Part shown: in pieces, positions 12,088 through 21,625 of the stretch
Layout of the letters: the number at the start of each line of letters is the position of its first letter
Numbering within the stretch: the first letter of the stretch is position 1
NCBI GenBank assembly: GCA_017654935.2
Contig: CM065711.1
Location: 25,689,290-25,753,289, forward strand
Origin: Phymorhynchus buccinoides
Lineage: Eukaryota > Mollusca > Gastropoda > Neogastropoda > Raphitomidae
Reading direction: 5' to 3'
DNA length: 64,000 nt
Notes under the pieces: model-generated
What the model saw: the letters and a program-made list of their open reading frames with translations, nothing else
Told to the model about the DNA's origin: nothing
Databases searched by the model: none
Position numbers and translations under genes: made by a program

Positions 12088-13117
12088 CTATGTTAACCTC
12101 TTTCACTGGCATACAGATTTTTGCTATTGTCATTAGTTGATCTGAGAATTTTTCAGCAACTTCACCAATTGATTTAATTGATAATATTTCTTCCCAGACA
12201 ACATTCGTTAGTTCTGTTATCAGTTTTTGGACATCTAATTTGGAGTAGTTAAATATTGTGCGTTTGTAACTGGTTCTAAGTGTATTTTGGTGTTTTAGAA
12301 CAACATATGGGCATGAATGATCGCTACAAATTGGAGATAATACATCTTTGGCTTGGATCAAGTCAGGACATGGTGTTAATATAAGATCAATTATTGTAGA
12401 TGTATGTTCAGTGGTGCGGGTTGGCTTGTTGACTAACTGGAATACATTATTAGTAAAAATGATGTGCTGAAGAGGAGGCGGGGGCTGGTTGGTACAATCA
12501 GCATTAAAATCTCCAAGAATTATATATGGATGAGGAGTGTTGCCTGCGAGTTGGACTGATTGGTCAACTAAATTCCAGTAGTTTACAGCTGCATCAGGTG
12601 GCCTATAGAATGTTCCTAACAGTAAAGTGTTTTGGTCCAACTTAGTCTCCACCCACACTGCCTCTAGGTCCGGCACACACAGGTCAGGTCTAGGTTTACA
12701 AACTAAATTAAATTCCAAGTACACTGCGACACCGCCGTGTTGGTCACCAGGCCTGTCACGCCTAATGGGGGGTTGGAAACCAGGGATTAGTATTTGGTTA
12801 TCTGGAGTAGCTTCTGAAAACCAGGTTTCAGATACAGTTATTATATCAAAGCAGCTTGCTTCGCATTGGACTAATGGGATATTTCTAATTAGACTACGTG
12901 CATTGATATGAATCGCAGATAATCCTTCTAATTTGATGTCAACTGGACCTGGATTGGGATGAACATTCCCCGACAGTTGCAGTAGTAACTGAACAACCAA
13001 CATCACAAAGAAATACACTGTCAGGCTGTTAAGTGCACCATGCACATGGGTACTAGTCACACTAAAATCGCATTGGTTATTACAAAAGCCAGCATACACA
13101 CATGCACGTATCCGCAT
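12056..13117 (-). CDS. APE-type endonuclease domain, start of retroelement B ORF2
   Basis: An uninterrupted 353-aa frame. It has an N-terminal hydrophobic stretch (residues 31-48) ending in a 2A-like motif at residues 50-58. An exonuclease-endonuclease-phosphatase fold follows: AIHINARSL, SETWFSEATP, GGVAVYLEF, LLGTFYRPPD, YIILGDFNADC and SDHSCPYVV. These are the metal- and DNA-binding motifs of apurinic-type endonucleases, which nick the target site for reverse transcription. The frame ends at ITI, where the ORF shifts into the reverse-transcriptase linker. Start by first Met; the real start could be further upstream in the microsatellite region. Confidence 0.88.
   Translation of the reverse strand: MRIRACVYAGFCNNQCDFSVTSTHVHGALNSLTVYFFVMLVVQLLLQLSGNVHPNPGPVDIKLEGLSAIHINARSLIRNIPLVQCEASCFDIITVSETWFSEATPDNQILIPGFQPPIRRDRPGDQHGGVAVYLEFNLVCKPRPDLCVPDLEAVWVETKLDQNTLLLGTFYRPPDAAVNYWNLVDQSVQLAGNTPHPYIILGDFNADCTNQPPPPLQHIIFTNNVFQLVNKPTRTTEHTSTIIDLILTPCPDLIQAKDVLSPICSDHSCPYVVLKHQNTLRTSYKRTIFNYSKLDVQKLITELTNVVWEEILSIKSIGEVAEKFSDQLMTIAKICMPVKEVNIDERDAPWITI
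12944..12970 (-). other. 2A-like translational recoding motif in retroelement B
   Basis: Encodes GNVHPNPGP followed by V. Canonical 2A peptides end D-V/I-E-x-N-P-G-P before P. Here the terminal NPGP is kept, but Asp and Glu are replaced by Asn and His, and the following residue is Val rather than Pro. It follows a hydrophobic, signal-like segment. 2A-like sequences at ORF N-termini are known in APE-type retrotransposons of several invertebrates. Whether this version separates proteins is uncertain. Confidence 0.6.
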
Positions 13118-14239
13118 TCACACACATATATACCACGCCACATACACATACACACAAACACACACGCAGTCACGTACGCACACACACACACATAGTCACA
13201 TACGCACACACACATATATATATATATATATATGTTTCGTTAATAAAACATTATGTGGTCTTACTTTAAGTGTGCTGTCTCTGGCTTGCAAGGCTTTAGT
13301 AAATTTATAAATTTCCTGCCCACAAAATTCAGTATATTTATAAATTTCCTAATTTTTTAGTAAATTTGTAAATTCCCCGAGTGAAACAGTAACTTCATAA
13401 ATGTACTGAAAATTCTAGGAAATTGATAGATTTACTGATTTGATGAATTTACTGTAACACATATATTTATACATACATATATTTATACATACAGCCTACC
13501 CGTGCGCATGCACATATGCACGCACACATACGTACACATACACATATATATGCACACAAACAAACACACACATATACACACACGCATGCACATACACATA
13601 CACATGCACATGCGCGTGTACGCACGCATACACTCACACATGCACGCACACATACAAGCACACACATACACAGAGACACACTCACACACACACGCATACA
13701 GCGCACGTACACACACACGCCTTGTCTCACAGTTATACTCAATCACACTCACAGTCACAATCACATAAGTTTACACATATGCACATACACGTACACGTAT
13801 ATAAGTGCACATGTAAGTCCACGTAGTCAAAATATGCACACACAGAAGAGCACATACAGGCTACACAATATAGGCTACACAATATAGGCTACACAATATG
13901 CATGCATATTAGTTATATATACGACTCGTACAGTCATATATATACGACTCGTACAGTCATATATAGACAGTCATGTACAGTCTTAAACTACACAATAATG
14001 CGTACATGTACTATTCATACACCGATTGTAATAAACGTGTTAAACAAGATGGATTAAGAAATTTTAGGATCAAAATACTTTCTTTTTTTTAAATTTTATA
14101 ATTTGTATAATAAAATATGAAATAAAAACACAGAAATATGGGGAAAAAAACACAGAAAGAGAAATGCAGGAAAGCAGAAACAGTAACTGGAACAGAAACA
14201 GTAACAGAATGCTCATCGTAAGGTGATTTTCAAGGTAGA
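13118..14239. repeat. Microsatellite- and tandem-repeat-rich spacer inside retroelement B
   Basis: No gene. Contents in order: CA-rich tract and (TA)n at 13,130-13,232; degenerate tandem copies of an AT-rich palindromic word related to AAATTTATAAATTT at 13,295-13,455; mixed CA/CATA repeat at 13,490-13,770; three copies of a 16-bp GGCTACACAATATA unit at about 13,860-13,905; and repeats of ACGACTCGTACAGTC at 13,915-13,985. The segment from about 13,490 to the pPolB terminus is replaced by unrelated sequence in the third copy (47,191-48,271). Confidence 0.8.
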
Positions 14240-14455
14240 TCAGAACACCTCAACACCTCTCTTGGTTGTCACGCGGTGGATATTGTTTCCTACCTGGACA
14301 AAGATGACCCCATCCTTTACCCACGTGTTGTCGATCACCCTCTTCCTTTTCTTCTCCCTGGCGATGGCAGCAGTCTCCGCCCTGGCCTTCATAAAGGTTT
14401 TTGTTTCTATGGCTTGTAACTGTTGGAATTGTGCTCGAGTTAGTGAATAGAAAGC
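14240..14455 (-). pseudogene. ORF1-like C-terminal fragment (retroelement B)
   Basis: A 71-residue frame preceded directly by a stop and closed by TGA. It is rich in Lys/Arg and Ala/Glu in the first half (KARAETAAIAREKKRKR) and ends DNTWVKDGVIFVQVG and TTKRGVEVF. Position, orientation and composition suit the C-terminus of a non-LTR ORF1 lying 5' of ORF2. The upstream part is missing where the pPolB element begins 25 bp away. An unrelated host exon is the alternative; no splice evidence is visible. Confidence 0.45.
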
Positions 14456-14480
14456 CTACATTGCATATGTTAAGCGCGGC

Positions 14481-14540
14481 AGAGAACAGTATAATACCAA
14501 TTCTGGCTCAGTATCGGTTTCGGTTTCGGTTTCACTCCTC
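14481..14540 (+). repeat. Left terminus of the pPolB element
   Basis: The sequence common to copies 1 and 3 starts exactly at AGAGAACAG. Upstream sequence differs completely (GCGCGGC here, TTTACAGT at 48,271). A short TTTCGG repeat, three units, follows at about 14,512-14,533. Copy 3 has TTTTGG in the same place. Confidence 0.7.
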
Positions 14541-14565
14541 TATTTATTTAAAAACAATAAAAAAA

Positions 14566-14850
14566 ACACTACTTTTAGGGGCAAAAAAATCCGCCCCTTT
14601 ACCCCCATTTTAGATACAAAAACACTACTTTAAGGGTGAAAAAACGAAAAAAACAGACTTTTTTCAACCCCATTTTAGATGCAAAACCACTACTTTAAGG
14701 GTGAAAAAAAGCAAAAAATCAGACTTTTTTAAACCCCATTTTAGATACAAAAACACTACTTTAAGGGGTAAAAAAAAGTAAAAATCCACCTCCCCTTTAT
14801 TCTGTTAATTCGGAGGGAAAAAAACACTACTTTTAGGGGTAAAAAAATTA
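14566..14850 (+). repeat. A-rich tandem repeats upstream of pPolB
   Basis: Five occurrences of CACTACTTTAAGGGG or its TTTTAGGGG variant, each followed by a run of A and separated by CCCCATTTTAGATACA. Spacing is about 70-80 bp. They lie between the element terminus and the polymerase start and are kept in all four copies (14,566; 29,634-29,918; 48,345-48,580; 52,960-53,235). A role as subterminal replication or promoter repeats is inference. Confidence 0.85.
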
Positions 14851-14900
14851 ATTATTTTTAATTAAATAAAATAATTTGAGTTAGAAAAAAAGAACTCAAC

Positions 14901-17900
14901 ATGACAATGACACTTGATGAAATAATTGAGCACTTAGACAAAGTTTTTAAAGAAACGGATTTAGAAGTTATTGATCCCAAAAAATGTACTGGAAAGTGTA
15001 AAACATGCTATTTCGCAAATACCTGAAAAACTGATAATAGAACCACCAGTTAAAGTAATGTTAGCAGTTTACGTAGATTATGAAACAGTTCAAGGGGAGC
15101 AACTTCAAGTATGGGTCTCTACTAAACAACAAGTAGTTCTTTCTTATAATGAATTTACAGAAAACTGGATAAACGACTTAATTACTAAGTTCATTAACGC
15201 ATCAGAAGAGGCAAAACTGAGAGGATCTGGTTGGTCAGAAGGCGGAGTATTAGAAATCAAATTAAGGGAGAGTAAATATGCGCCAATCGTAGGAAACGCA
15301 TTTATTACTCTACCTAAAGTTTTAGTTTTAAAACGTGCAGTACTAAACATTAAGAATTCAGATAATAAATGTTTTATGTGGTGTGTTTTAGCTAAACTAC
15401 ATTATGTGAAAAAGAATGCAGAGAGAGTAACTAACTATCAAGAATACATGCTTGAACTGAATTTTGAGGGTATTGAATTTCCTGTTAGTGTAGATAAAAT
15501 TGATCAGTTTGAAGAACAAAACAAACCTATATCAGTTAACGTCTACACATGGTCATCAGAAGAAAACCTTAAACCAATCCGTGTATCAAAGAACACTCCC
15601 CCATTTAGTAATGATCCCGATAAAAATCATGTTGATCTACTCTTACTAACAGATGAAACAAAAACACATTACCATTATACATTAATTCGTACAATGAGCA
15701 GACTTATTCAGTTTACTTCAAAAGATGGGCATAAACAAGAATTCTGTCGAAGATGTTTACAGAGAATGCCAAGTATTTATGCAGCAGTTGAACATAGAAA
15801 ACATTGTAATTCATCCGTTGACTGTAATACTGAACTTATTACTCCGAAAGAAGGAAGTAAGGTGTTCTTTAAAAACTGGAAGAAACTGCAATTAAGTCCT
15901 TATGTTGTTTATGCTGACTTCGAATCTATCATCGTTCCGTATCAAGGACCAGCTCCTAAAAAATTTCCTAAAACTGTTTTATTGAATAATCATCAAATCT
16001 GTTCATACGCATTTATTGTTGTTAGATCGGACGGTAAACATTCAAACCCAGAACATTATAGGGGACCTGATGCTGCAAAACGATTCTTATTAAATATGAA
16101 ATACAAGCGAGATGAGTTGTCTAACCAACTTAATTTATCTGATTTAATCATGATGCCCGAAGATTTAATTCAATTTGAATCAGCTACTGAATGCTGGATT
16201 TGTAGAAAAGGGTTTATGCAAGAAGAGGACCCTGATTATCCACGATCTTATTAGTGGAAAGTTCAGAGGAGCAGCACACAGTAAATGTAATTTGCAGTTA
16301 AAGTTTGAACCAAAGAATTGGAAACTGCCTATATTCTTTCACAATCTACGTGGTTATGATTCCCACTTAATTCTACAAGCAAAGAATTGGAAACTGCCTA
16401 TATTCTTTCACAATCTACGTGGTTATGATTCCCACTTAATTCTACAAGCAGTGACTGATGAATTTAAAAAAATCACTTGTATTGCTCAGTCTTCAGAAAA
16501 GTACATGACGTTTACATTAGGTCAATTGTCTTTTTATGATTCACTACAACATCTGGGGGGTTCGTTAGATTCTTTAGGGAAATCGTTAAGCAAATTACCT
16601 ATAACAGAAAAATACTTTGATTCTAGTCTTGCACGAAAAGGAATCTATCCTTACGAGTACATGGATAGTTGGGATAAATTCAATGATTTAAGTCTTCCTC
16701 CCAAAGGTGCATTCTTCTCTAGTTTAAAAGGAAAAGATATAAGTGACTCTGACTACGACCATGCGCATTCAACGTGGGAAAAGTTAAACTGTCAGATCAT
16801 GGGAGACTACCATGATGCTTACTTGAAGGCTGACGTTTGTTTGCTTGCGGATGTATTTGAAAATTACAGAAAAACCTGTATGAAACATTACAGTCTAGAC
16901 CCTGCTAATTATATCACAGCTCCTGGTATGAGTTGGGATGCTTTCTTAAGATTTACTAAAATACAGATTGACTTACTCTCCAACCTACCCACTCTACAGA
17001 TGATTGAAGACGGACTACGTGGAGGAATTAGTATGGCCTCACACAGTTATTGTAAGGCCAACAACAAGTACTTAGACGACTACGATCCTACTAAACCATC
17101 AAATTATATCATGTACTTGGACGCTAACAATCTCTATGGTTGGGCAATGTGTCAATCACTACCATTACGTAATTTTAAAATGTTAACATCGCCTTTTGAT
17201 TTTAATATCAAGAACTTTGTAGAATGGCTTTTAAAATTACCAGATTCTTACGAAACAGGATTTATTTTAGAAGTCGACTTAGATTATCCGGATGAACTCC
17301 ATGACCCGCACAATGACTACCCGTTAGCCGCTGAAAGACTTCAGGTGGGATCAGAGTTACCAAAACTTGTACCTAATCTACAGAACAAAAAAAAATATGT
17401 TTGCCATTATAGATTACTACAATTCTACTTACGTCACGGATTAAGACTAACTGCAGTTCATAGAATCATTTCGTTTAGTCAGAGGAAGTTTATGGAACCG
17501 TATATAATGAAAAACACTAATCTTAGAACACTAGCTACTGACGCCTCAGAAAAAGACTTCTTTAAGCTAATGAATAACAGTTGTTTTGGAAAGACAATGG
17601 AAAACCCGCACAAACGCAAAGACGTCAGATTAGTTACCCAAGAAAACAAAGCAATCAAACTAACTTCAAAACCGCATTATCAAGACTTCAGAAAGTTCCA
17701 TGACAACCTTTACGGTATAATGATGAAAAAAATTAATGTAAAACTAGATAAACCAGTCTTCATTGGGTTTGCTGTTCTTGAATTGTCTAAACTATTGATG
17801 CTGGAATTTCTATATGACTACTTTAAACCACTCTATCCAGACTCTAAACTATTGTACACAGATACTGATTCTTTTATTCTAGACATTCCGACTGAAGACT

Positions 17901-18355
17901 TTTACAAAGATTTAGAGACAGATTCAGTGAAAGGATCAGACTCTAAGTATGATACATCTGACTACTCAATTAAATCTCCATTACATTCAACTGTAAATAA
18001 AAAAGTAATCGGTAAGATGAAGGATGAACTGAATGGAACTTTAATCAAAGAGTACGTTGGTCTGAGAGCGAAGATGTATTCAATAGAAAGCCAAACTAGT
18101 GTAATTAAAAAAGCAAAAGGAATCAGTAGACCAGTTGTTGAAATGGAAATGACACACGGCAACTATAAAGAAGCGTTGTTCAATAACAAAACGTTTTTTC
18201 ATGACAACATAAAAATACAATCTAAGTTACACGAGATAAACACAACTGTTGTAAATAAAAAATCGCTTGACTCAAACAATACAAAGCGTGTGTTTAAATC
18301 ACCTGAGTTTTCGTATTCAATTGGTCACTGGAGAACTAAGTGTCATAGTCAGTAG
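14901..18355 (+). pseudogene. Protein-primed family-B DNA polymerase, left-arm copy
   Basis: About 1,150 codons, broken. The N-terminal domain has a zinc-finger-like C-x2-C...H...C group (FCRRCLQRM..., near residue 280). The 3'-5' exonuclease follows: Exo I YADFESI near 335, Exo II FHNLRGYDSHLIL near 480, Exo III ...DAYLKADVCLLADVF near 635. The polymerase core has motif A MYLDANNLYGWAM near 738, motif B KLMNNSCFGKTMEN near 888 and motif C YTDTDSF near 985. Breaks: one extra A in the run at about 14,981 shifts the first 27 codons out of frame; a frameshift near 16,240 separates the exonuclease halves (open segments 14,971-16,254 and 16,175-18,355); a 69-bp duplication repeats Exo II. The start at 14,901 follows AAGAACTCAAC and agrees with the right arm. 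Copies a linear genome from a terminal protein in relatives. Confidence 0.9.
16312..16449 (+). repeat. 69-bp in-frame tandem duplication in pPolB
   Basis: Units 16,312-16,380 and 16,381-16,449 are identical and duplicate 23 codons holding the Exo II motif NLRGYDSHL. The right arm has the same duplication (28,041-28,178), as does copy 4 (about 51,400-51,530). Copy 3 (about 50,100-50,190) shows only one full unit, so the duplication is derived. Confidence 0.95.
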
Positions 18356-18412
18356 ACTTTCTAAACTTGTAATCATATTGAATTGAATAAGCACCCTTTG
18401 GAGTTCTTATTG

Positions 18413-19042
18413 TTATTTCCCTAGAACAGATTTTAATGTGTCGTTTATTTTTTTTTCGCATTCTTTTTTTATTGCATCTATGTCTTGCGGTTGTGAAAAA
18501 CTTGCTCTTGATTTTTTTTGAAGTTCAAACTTTTGCATTTTGTAGTCGTTGTAGTCTGCTTGCAATCTATTGAACTCCTCATCCGAAATTTGAGAGTCTT
18601 GCAAAGCTTTACTGATAATCAATCGAAATGAACTAAGTTTTGCCATTATTAATTGAACCATGGCTGTATGCTTTTGTAGTTTTATTTTTATTTTTTTGTT
18701 AAAAGCAGACGTACTGATTGAAAACAACCCCAATGTCAGCGACACACAACCTAGGGGCAAAGCTACTACTGATCCGACCCCTGTCGCTAATAACCCTACA
18801 GAGCTTCCTGCTGTTAAAGTACCTAGAGTTCCAAATCCAGTATTTAAGTATGTTGTTGAATTAAACAAACAAGAGTACCTCCGTTTGGTTCTGTTATAGT
18901 TAGTGAGGTCTTTTTCCAATTCTCTTTGTATTTCTGTAATGGTAGACAATCTGAACTTTCTGATTTCAGGATCATCGCCACCCTCAGTCTTTTCTTTGAC
19001 AGTACCTTCTTTCGGTATTTTTGGATATGTTGTAATTGACAT
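18413..19042 (-). CDS. Membrane hairpin plus coiled-coil protein (left copy)
   Basis: 209 residues, intact. Residues 1-45 are polar with charged clusters. About residues 70-118 form a Gly/Ser/Leu-rich hydrophobic stretch (TLTAGSSVGLLATGVGSVVA, LPLGCVSLTLGLFS) that suits two closely packed membrane helices. The C-terminal half is Lys-rich and helical, with ALQDSQISDEEFNRLQADY. This layout recurs in unnamed proteins of pPolB elements in aquatic animals; function unknown, perhaps a virion membrane or envelope-associated protein. It is convergent with the polymerase, ending 57 bp from its stop. The start at 19,042 is chosen over an upstream Met because it follows AAATATAAAAAG, the leader type seen at other element genes. 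Three substitutions separate it from the right-arm copy. Confidence 0.65.
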   Translation of the reverse strand: MSITTYPKIPKEGTVKEKTEGGDDPEIRKFRLSTITEIQRELEKDLTNYNRTKRRYSCLFNSTTYLNTGFGTLGTLTAGSSVGLLATGVGSVVALPLGCVSLTLGLFSISTSAFNKKIKIKLQKHTAMVQLIMAKLSSFRLIISKALQDSQISDEEFNRLQADYNDYKMQKFELQKKSRASFSQPQDIDAIKKECEKKINDTLKSVLGK

Positions 19043-19072
19043 CTTTTTATATTTAAAAAAAAAAATTAACAT

Positions 19073-19926
19073 TTAATTTGCACTTGTTATCATTTTAAGA
19101 AGATCATCAGACAAAATGCTTTCAGTGTAATAAAACCCAATGAGATCTAAATTAGTAAGGTTAATGAACGTTAATTCTTTGAGATTGTTTGGATCAACAC
19201 TCAATATAACTTTATCGCTGGTCGACACTGCCTTAATTTCTTCACCGCGGTTTTGAATAACGATAGTACATCTCACTGATTCAACATCCAAGTTTTGCCA
19301 AGAAATAAGAATCCCTTTCATTAGGTTGTCGCTAACACCAACAGGTAGGGAATCAGGGTTGTCTGCTCTAACAGAAAGTTCAAATATCATAGTAAATTCG
19401 TCTGCTAAAACCATTTTAGGAATGAACTCTAATTGCGTGGCTGCATCTTTTGTCACTGTCTTTTTTCTGTGCAGTATGTACTGTCTCTTTTTATAAGGTT
19501 TGATTGCTATTTCTCTTCTGCTGTTGTTTTGTGGAATAAGACTGATATGTAACGGTCCTGAGTTAAATGATTTGCGAAAGTGTTTGTCATTATCAAAGAA
19601 TGTAAACGGGCTTAAAAATTCAAACTTTATTTCCCAATCAACGAATGGAATTAAATGCCATTTGTTATCCCTTTTCTTAACAACTTTATATTTAAACTGG
19701 CCAACATTGTCAGCTACTACATTACGCAGTTGCTCTAGTTTAGGTACTTTTTTTTATCACTTACTTCTGCTCGTTTATAATAGCCGTTGTTTGTGTACTC
19801 AAACTCATACAGCGCTCCTATCTCCCCATTTAAATCAAAGTCTTCTGTGTCTGCTAGGTCCTTCAGTTCTAAAGTTGTGCATCTAACAGGGTCAAGCATA
19901 ACCGATTGATCTGGTCCGCACAACAT
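19073..19926 (-). pseudogene. Unidentified element protein, about 283 aa (left copy, frameshifted)
   Basis: The same gene as 24,567-25,419 on the other arm. The first 60 codons (MLCGPDQSVMLDPV...) are separated from the rest by an A8 run; the reading frame would be continuous with six A. The remainder is beta-rich and polar, with LSPFTFFDNDKHF, IAIKPYKKRQY, FIPKMVLADEFTMIFEL and a C-terminus ending LLKMITSAN. No catalytic motif seen. Structural protein is a guess based on composition and position between other element genes. It ends 30 bp before the start of the membrane-hairpin gene and begins 14 bp after the preceding gene, an operon-like packing. Confidence 0.6.
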
Positions 19927-19940
19927 AGTTTTAAACTAAA

Positions 19941-20625
19941 TTATTTTATTTCTAATAAAGCATTCAAGCTGTCGCACTGAACTTCTTTTCCTTTTTCGTC
20001 AGTTATTCTTATTTTTAGTGAATGGTGAATTCCACAAATTAATTCTTTAAACTGTAATGTGGGAAACGTAATAATTTCGTAATCACAGTATGCCGCTTTT
20101 GCTGTTGGAAGAACTCTTAACACAGTAGACGGTTGGTTATCAAATAAGTTGTCATCCGTACTCAGGATATCTAAATGAAAATATAATAAAGAATGTATTC
20201 CAAGATTAAGTGATTTTACAGCCGTAAATGAATTACTTTCCAGTGCATTATCAGTAACATGGAACCTGTCTAATCTAAAACCTAATAGTTTAGCCAATTC
20301 ATTAGCAAATTCAAATACTACTCCTTTTTGGGCTCTAAACGTCATCTTCACTTTTAAATTTCCCTCATTAAGTTTTAAAGTAATGTCGAAATCGCTTAAC
20401 ATCTCTTTTAATGAACAAAAACCGTAATAACCGTCAGGTATAGTTAGTTGAGTCGTCCCTACGCTATCAATTTTTTTTTATCCAATTATTCCTTAAGGTT
20501 TCGCTTATGTTAATCCATTTAACTTTGTAATAAATTTCATGGAGCGCTACTTTTAGAGAACCATGATTTTCAATAGGGCGTTGTAAAAGTATTGGCTCGT
20601 CTTGATCAGTTATATAAATAAACAT
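19941..20625 (-). pseudogene. Unidentified element protein, about 227 aa (left copy, frameshifted)
   Basis: Equivalent of the intact gene at 23,869-24,552. The N-terminal part (20,467-20,625, starting MFIYITDQDEPI) is cut from the rest by a lengthened T run near 20,470 (A run in coding sense). The body at 19,941-20,402 continues with FANELAKLLGFRLDRFHV and ends NALLEIK. Not recognised by any named family. Beta-rich composition and its place in the gene set make a minor structural protein plausible. Confidence 0.6.
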
Positions 20626-20644
20626 TTTTATTGCGGATATATAA
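20626..20644. promoter_or_regulatory. 19-bp divergent intergenic region (left copy)
   Basis: Only 19 bp, TTTTTATTGCGGATATATAA, separates the start codons of two divergent genes. It offers a TATA-like word in one direction and AATAAAAA in the other, so both promoters must overlap coding sequence or the leaders must be nearly absent. The same spacer is at 23,850-23,868. Confidence 0.5.
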
Positions 20645-20789
20645 ATGAATGCTTTTAAATATAACAAAGACGCTAAATATGCAGTTGGATCATATAACCC
20701 TAAAACTATAGCTGTTGATTCAATAGTTGTTGCAGTGGGAGTTGATTCTTTTGAAGTTAAGGTCAGTAATCCATTAAACCATTATTTAA
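20645..20789 (+). CDS. 245-aa element protein, left copy, cut by assembly gap
   Basis: The first 48 codons (MNAFKYNKDAKYAVG...) match the intact right-arm gene at 23,112-23,849 with one residue difference (DSFEVKV versus DSFGVKV). The sequence then enters the N gap. The remaining 590 bp must lie inside the gap, which alone exceeds the 500 N shown. Confidence 0.85.
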
Positions 20790-21289
20790 NNNNNNNNNNN
20801 NNNNNNNNNNNNNNNNNNNNNNNNNNNNNNNNNNNNNNNNNNNNNNNNNNNNNNNNNNNNNNNNNNNNNNNNNNNNNNNNNNNNNNNNNNNNNNNNNNNN
20901 NNNNNNNNNNNNNNNNNNNNNNNNNNNNNNNNNNNNNNNNNNNNNNNNNNNNNNNNNNNNNNNNNNNNNNNNNNNNNNNNNNNNNNNNNNNNNNNNNNNN
21001 NNNNNNNNNNNNNNNNNNNNNNNNNNNNNNNNNNNNNNNNNNNNNNNNNNNNNNNNNNNNNNNNNNNNNNNNNNNNNNNNNNNNNNNNNNNNNNNNNNNN
21101 NNNNNNNNNNNNNNNNNNNNNNNNNNNNNNNNNNNNNNNNNNNNNNNNNNNNNNNNNNNNNNNNNNNNNNNNNNNNNNNNNNNNNNNNNNNNNNNNNNNN
21201 NNNNNNNNNNNNNNNNNNNNNNNNNNNNNNNNNNNNNNNNNNNNNNNNNNNNNNNNNNNNNNNNNNNNNNNNNNNNNNNNNNNNNNNNN
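20790..21289. other. Assembly gap, 500 N
   Basis: Exactly 500 N, as is the gap at 41,001, so the length is a placeholder. It must contain the rest of the 245-aa gene and the 3' part of the capsid-like gene. It may also hold the true centre of the palindrome. Confidence 0.98.
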
Positions 21290-21582
21290 CTCCCTTCAAG
21301 TTTAACAGTAATCTTACTAACGATCGCTCTACCAAGATTAGCAACTAAAGTTATATTCGGATCCGTCTCTGACTCTAGTTCTATTTTCAATGCGAGACGT
21401 GCGGTACCTGGCACAATTACTTCATTAGATCCTAGACTAGGAAATCTTACTGATAATATTTGTCTTTGATCGATAGTTGAAGGATTATTACTTATAACGA
21501 TACTCTGCCTGGTTCCTTTAACACCGAGTGGTTCTTTTAACCGTCTGTATGGATCAAGAATTGTTCCGTATGATTGCGACAT
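21290..21582 (-). CDS. Capsid-like element protein, N-terminal 97 aa
   Basis: Starts MSQSYGTILDPYRRLKEPLG, continues with TRQSIVISNNPSTIDQ, ILSVRFPSLGSNEVIVPGT and ARLALKIELES, and runs into the gap at KVTVKLEG/KITVKLEG. Alternating hydrophobic residues, Pro/Gly turns and the lack of catalytic motifs suggest a beta-sheet structural protein. A major-capsid role is an inference from composition, from its single-copy central place and from its occurrence with pPolB. It is divergent from the coiled-coil gene with 43 bp between the starts. Only one copy is visible. Confidence 0.5.
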
Positions 21583-21625
21583 CTCTTTTTAGAAATAAAA
21601 TAAAAACATAATTATAAATAAAAAC
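21583..21625. promoter_or_regulatory. 43-bp divergent intergenic region
   Basis: AT-only or nearly so, with ATTATAAATAAAAAC directly before the ATG at 21,626 and TTTATTTCTAAAAAGAG before the opposite ATG. The TATAAATAAAAA-ATG pattern resembles the leaders of the other element genes. Confidence 0.45.

Larger units (their letters stand above)
9446..14455 (-). mobile_element. Non-LTR retrotransposon B, nearly full length
   Basis: On the minus strand the order is an ORF1-like tail (14,455-14,240), a microsatellite-rich spacer, ORF2 with APE endonuclease (13,117-12,056), reverse transcriptase (about 12,087-10,209), a Cys/His C-terminus (10,129-9,851), a 3' UTR and AATAAA. No RNase H is present, consistent with the CR1/L2/Jockey side of APE-type elements. 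ORF1 stops 25 bp before the pPolB terminus at 14,481, so its 5' part is missing. Stops and frameshifts in ORF2 are shared with the opposite arm. Confidence 0.88.

Noticed and set aside
13467..13887. His/Thr-rich and Cys/Val-rich open frames, also at 223-456 and 30,596-31,016
   Set aside because: CA/GT microsatellite read in several phases on both strands.
14512..14533. Telomere-like TTTCGG repeat
   Set aside because: Only three units, changed to TTTTGG in copy 3; part of the element end rather than a telomere.
17962..18162. Antisense frame inside the polymerase, also at 26,328-26,528
   Set aside because: Shadow of the polymerase coding strand; conserved only because the polymerase is.
18660..18899. 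79-aa antisense frame inside the membrane-hairpin gene
   Set aside because: The opposite frame has the coherent hydrophobic hairpin and element-type leader; this one has neither.
20645..21582. Long open frames running through the N gap
   Set aside because: Gap bases translate as unknown residues. The frames join two different genes on opposite strands.
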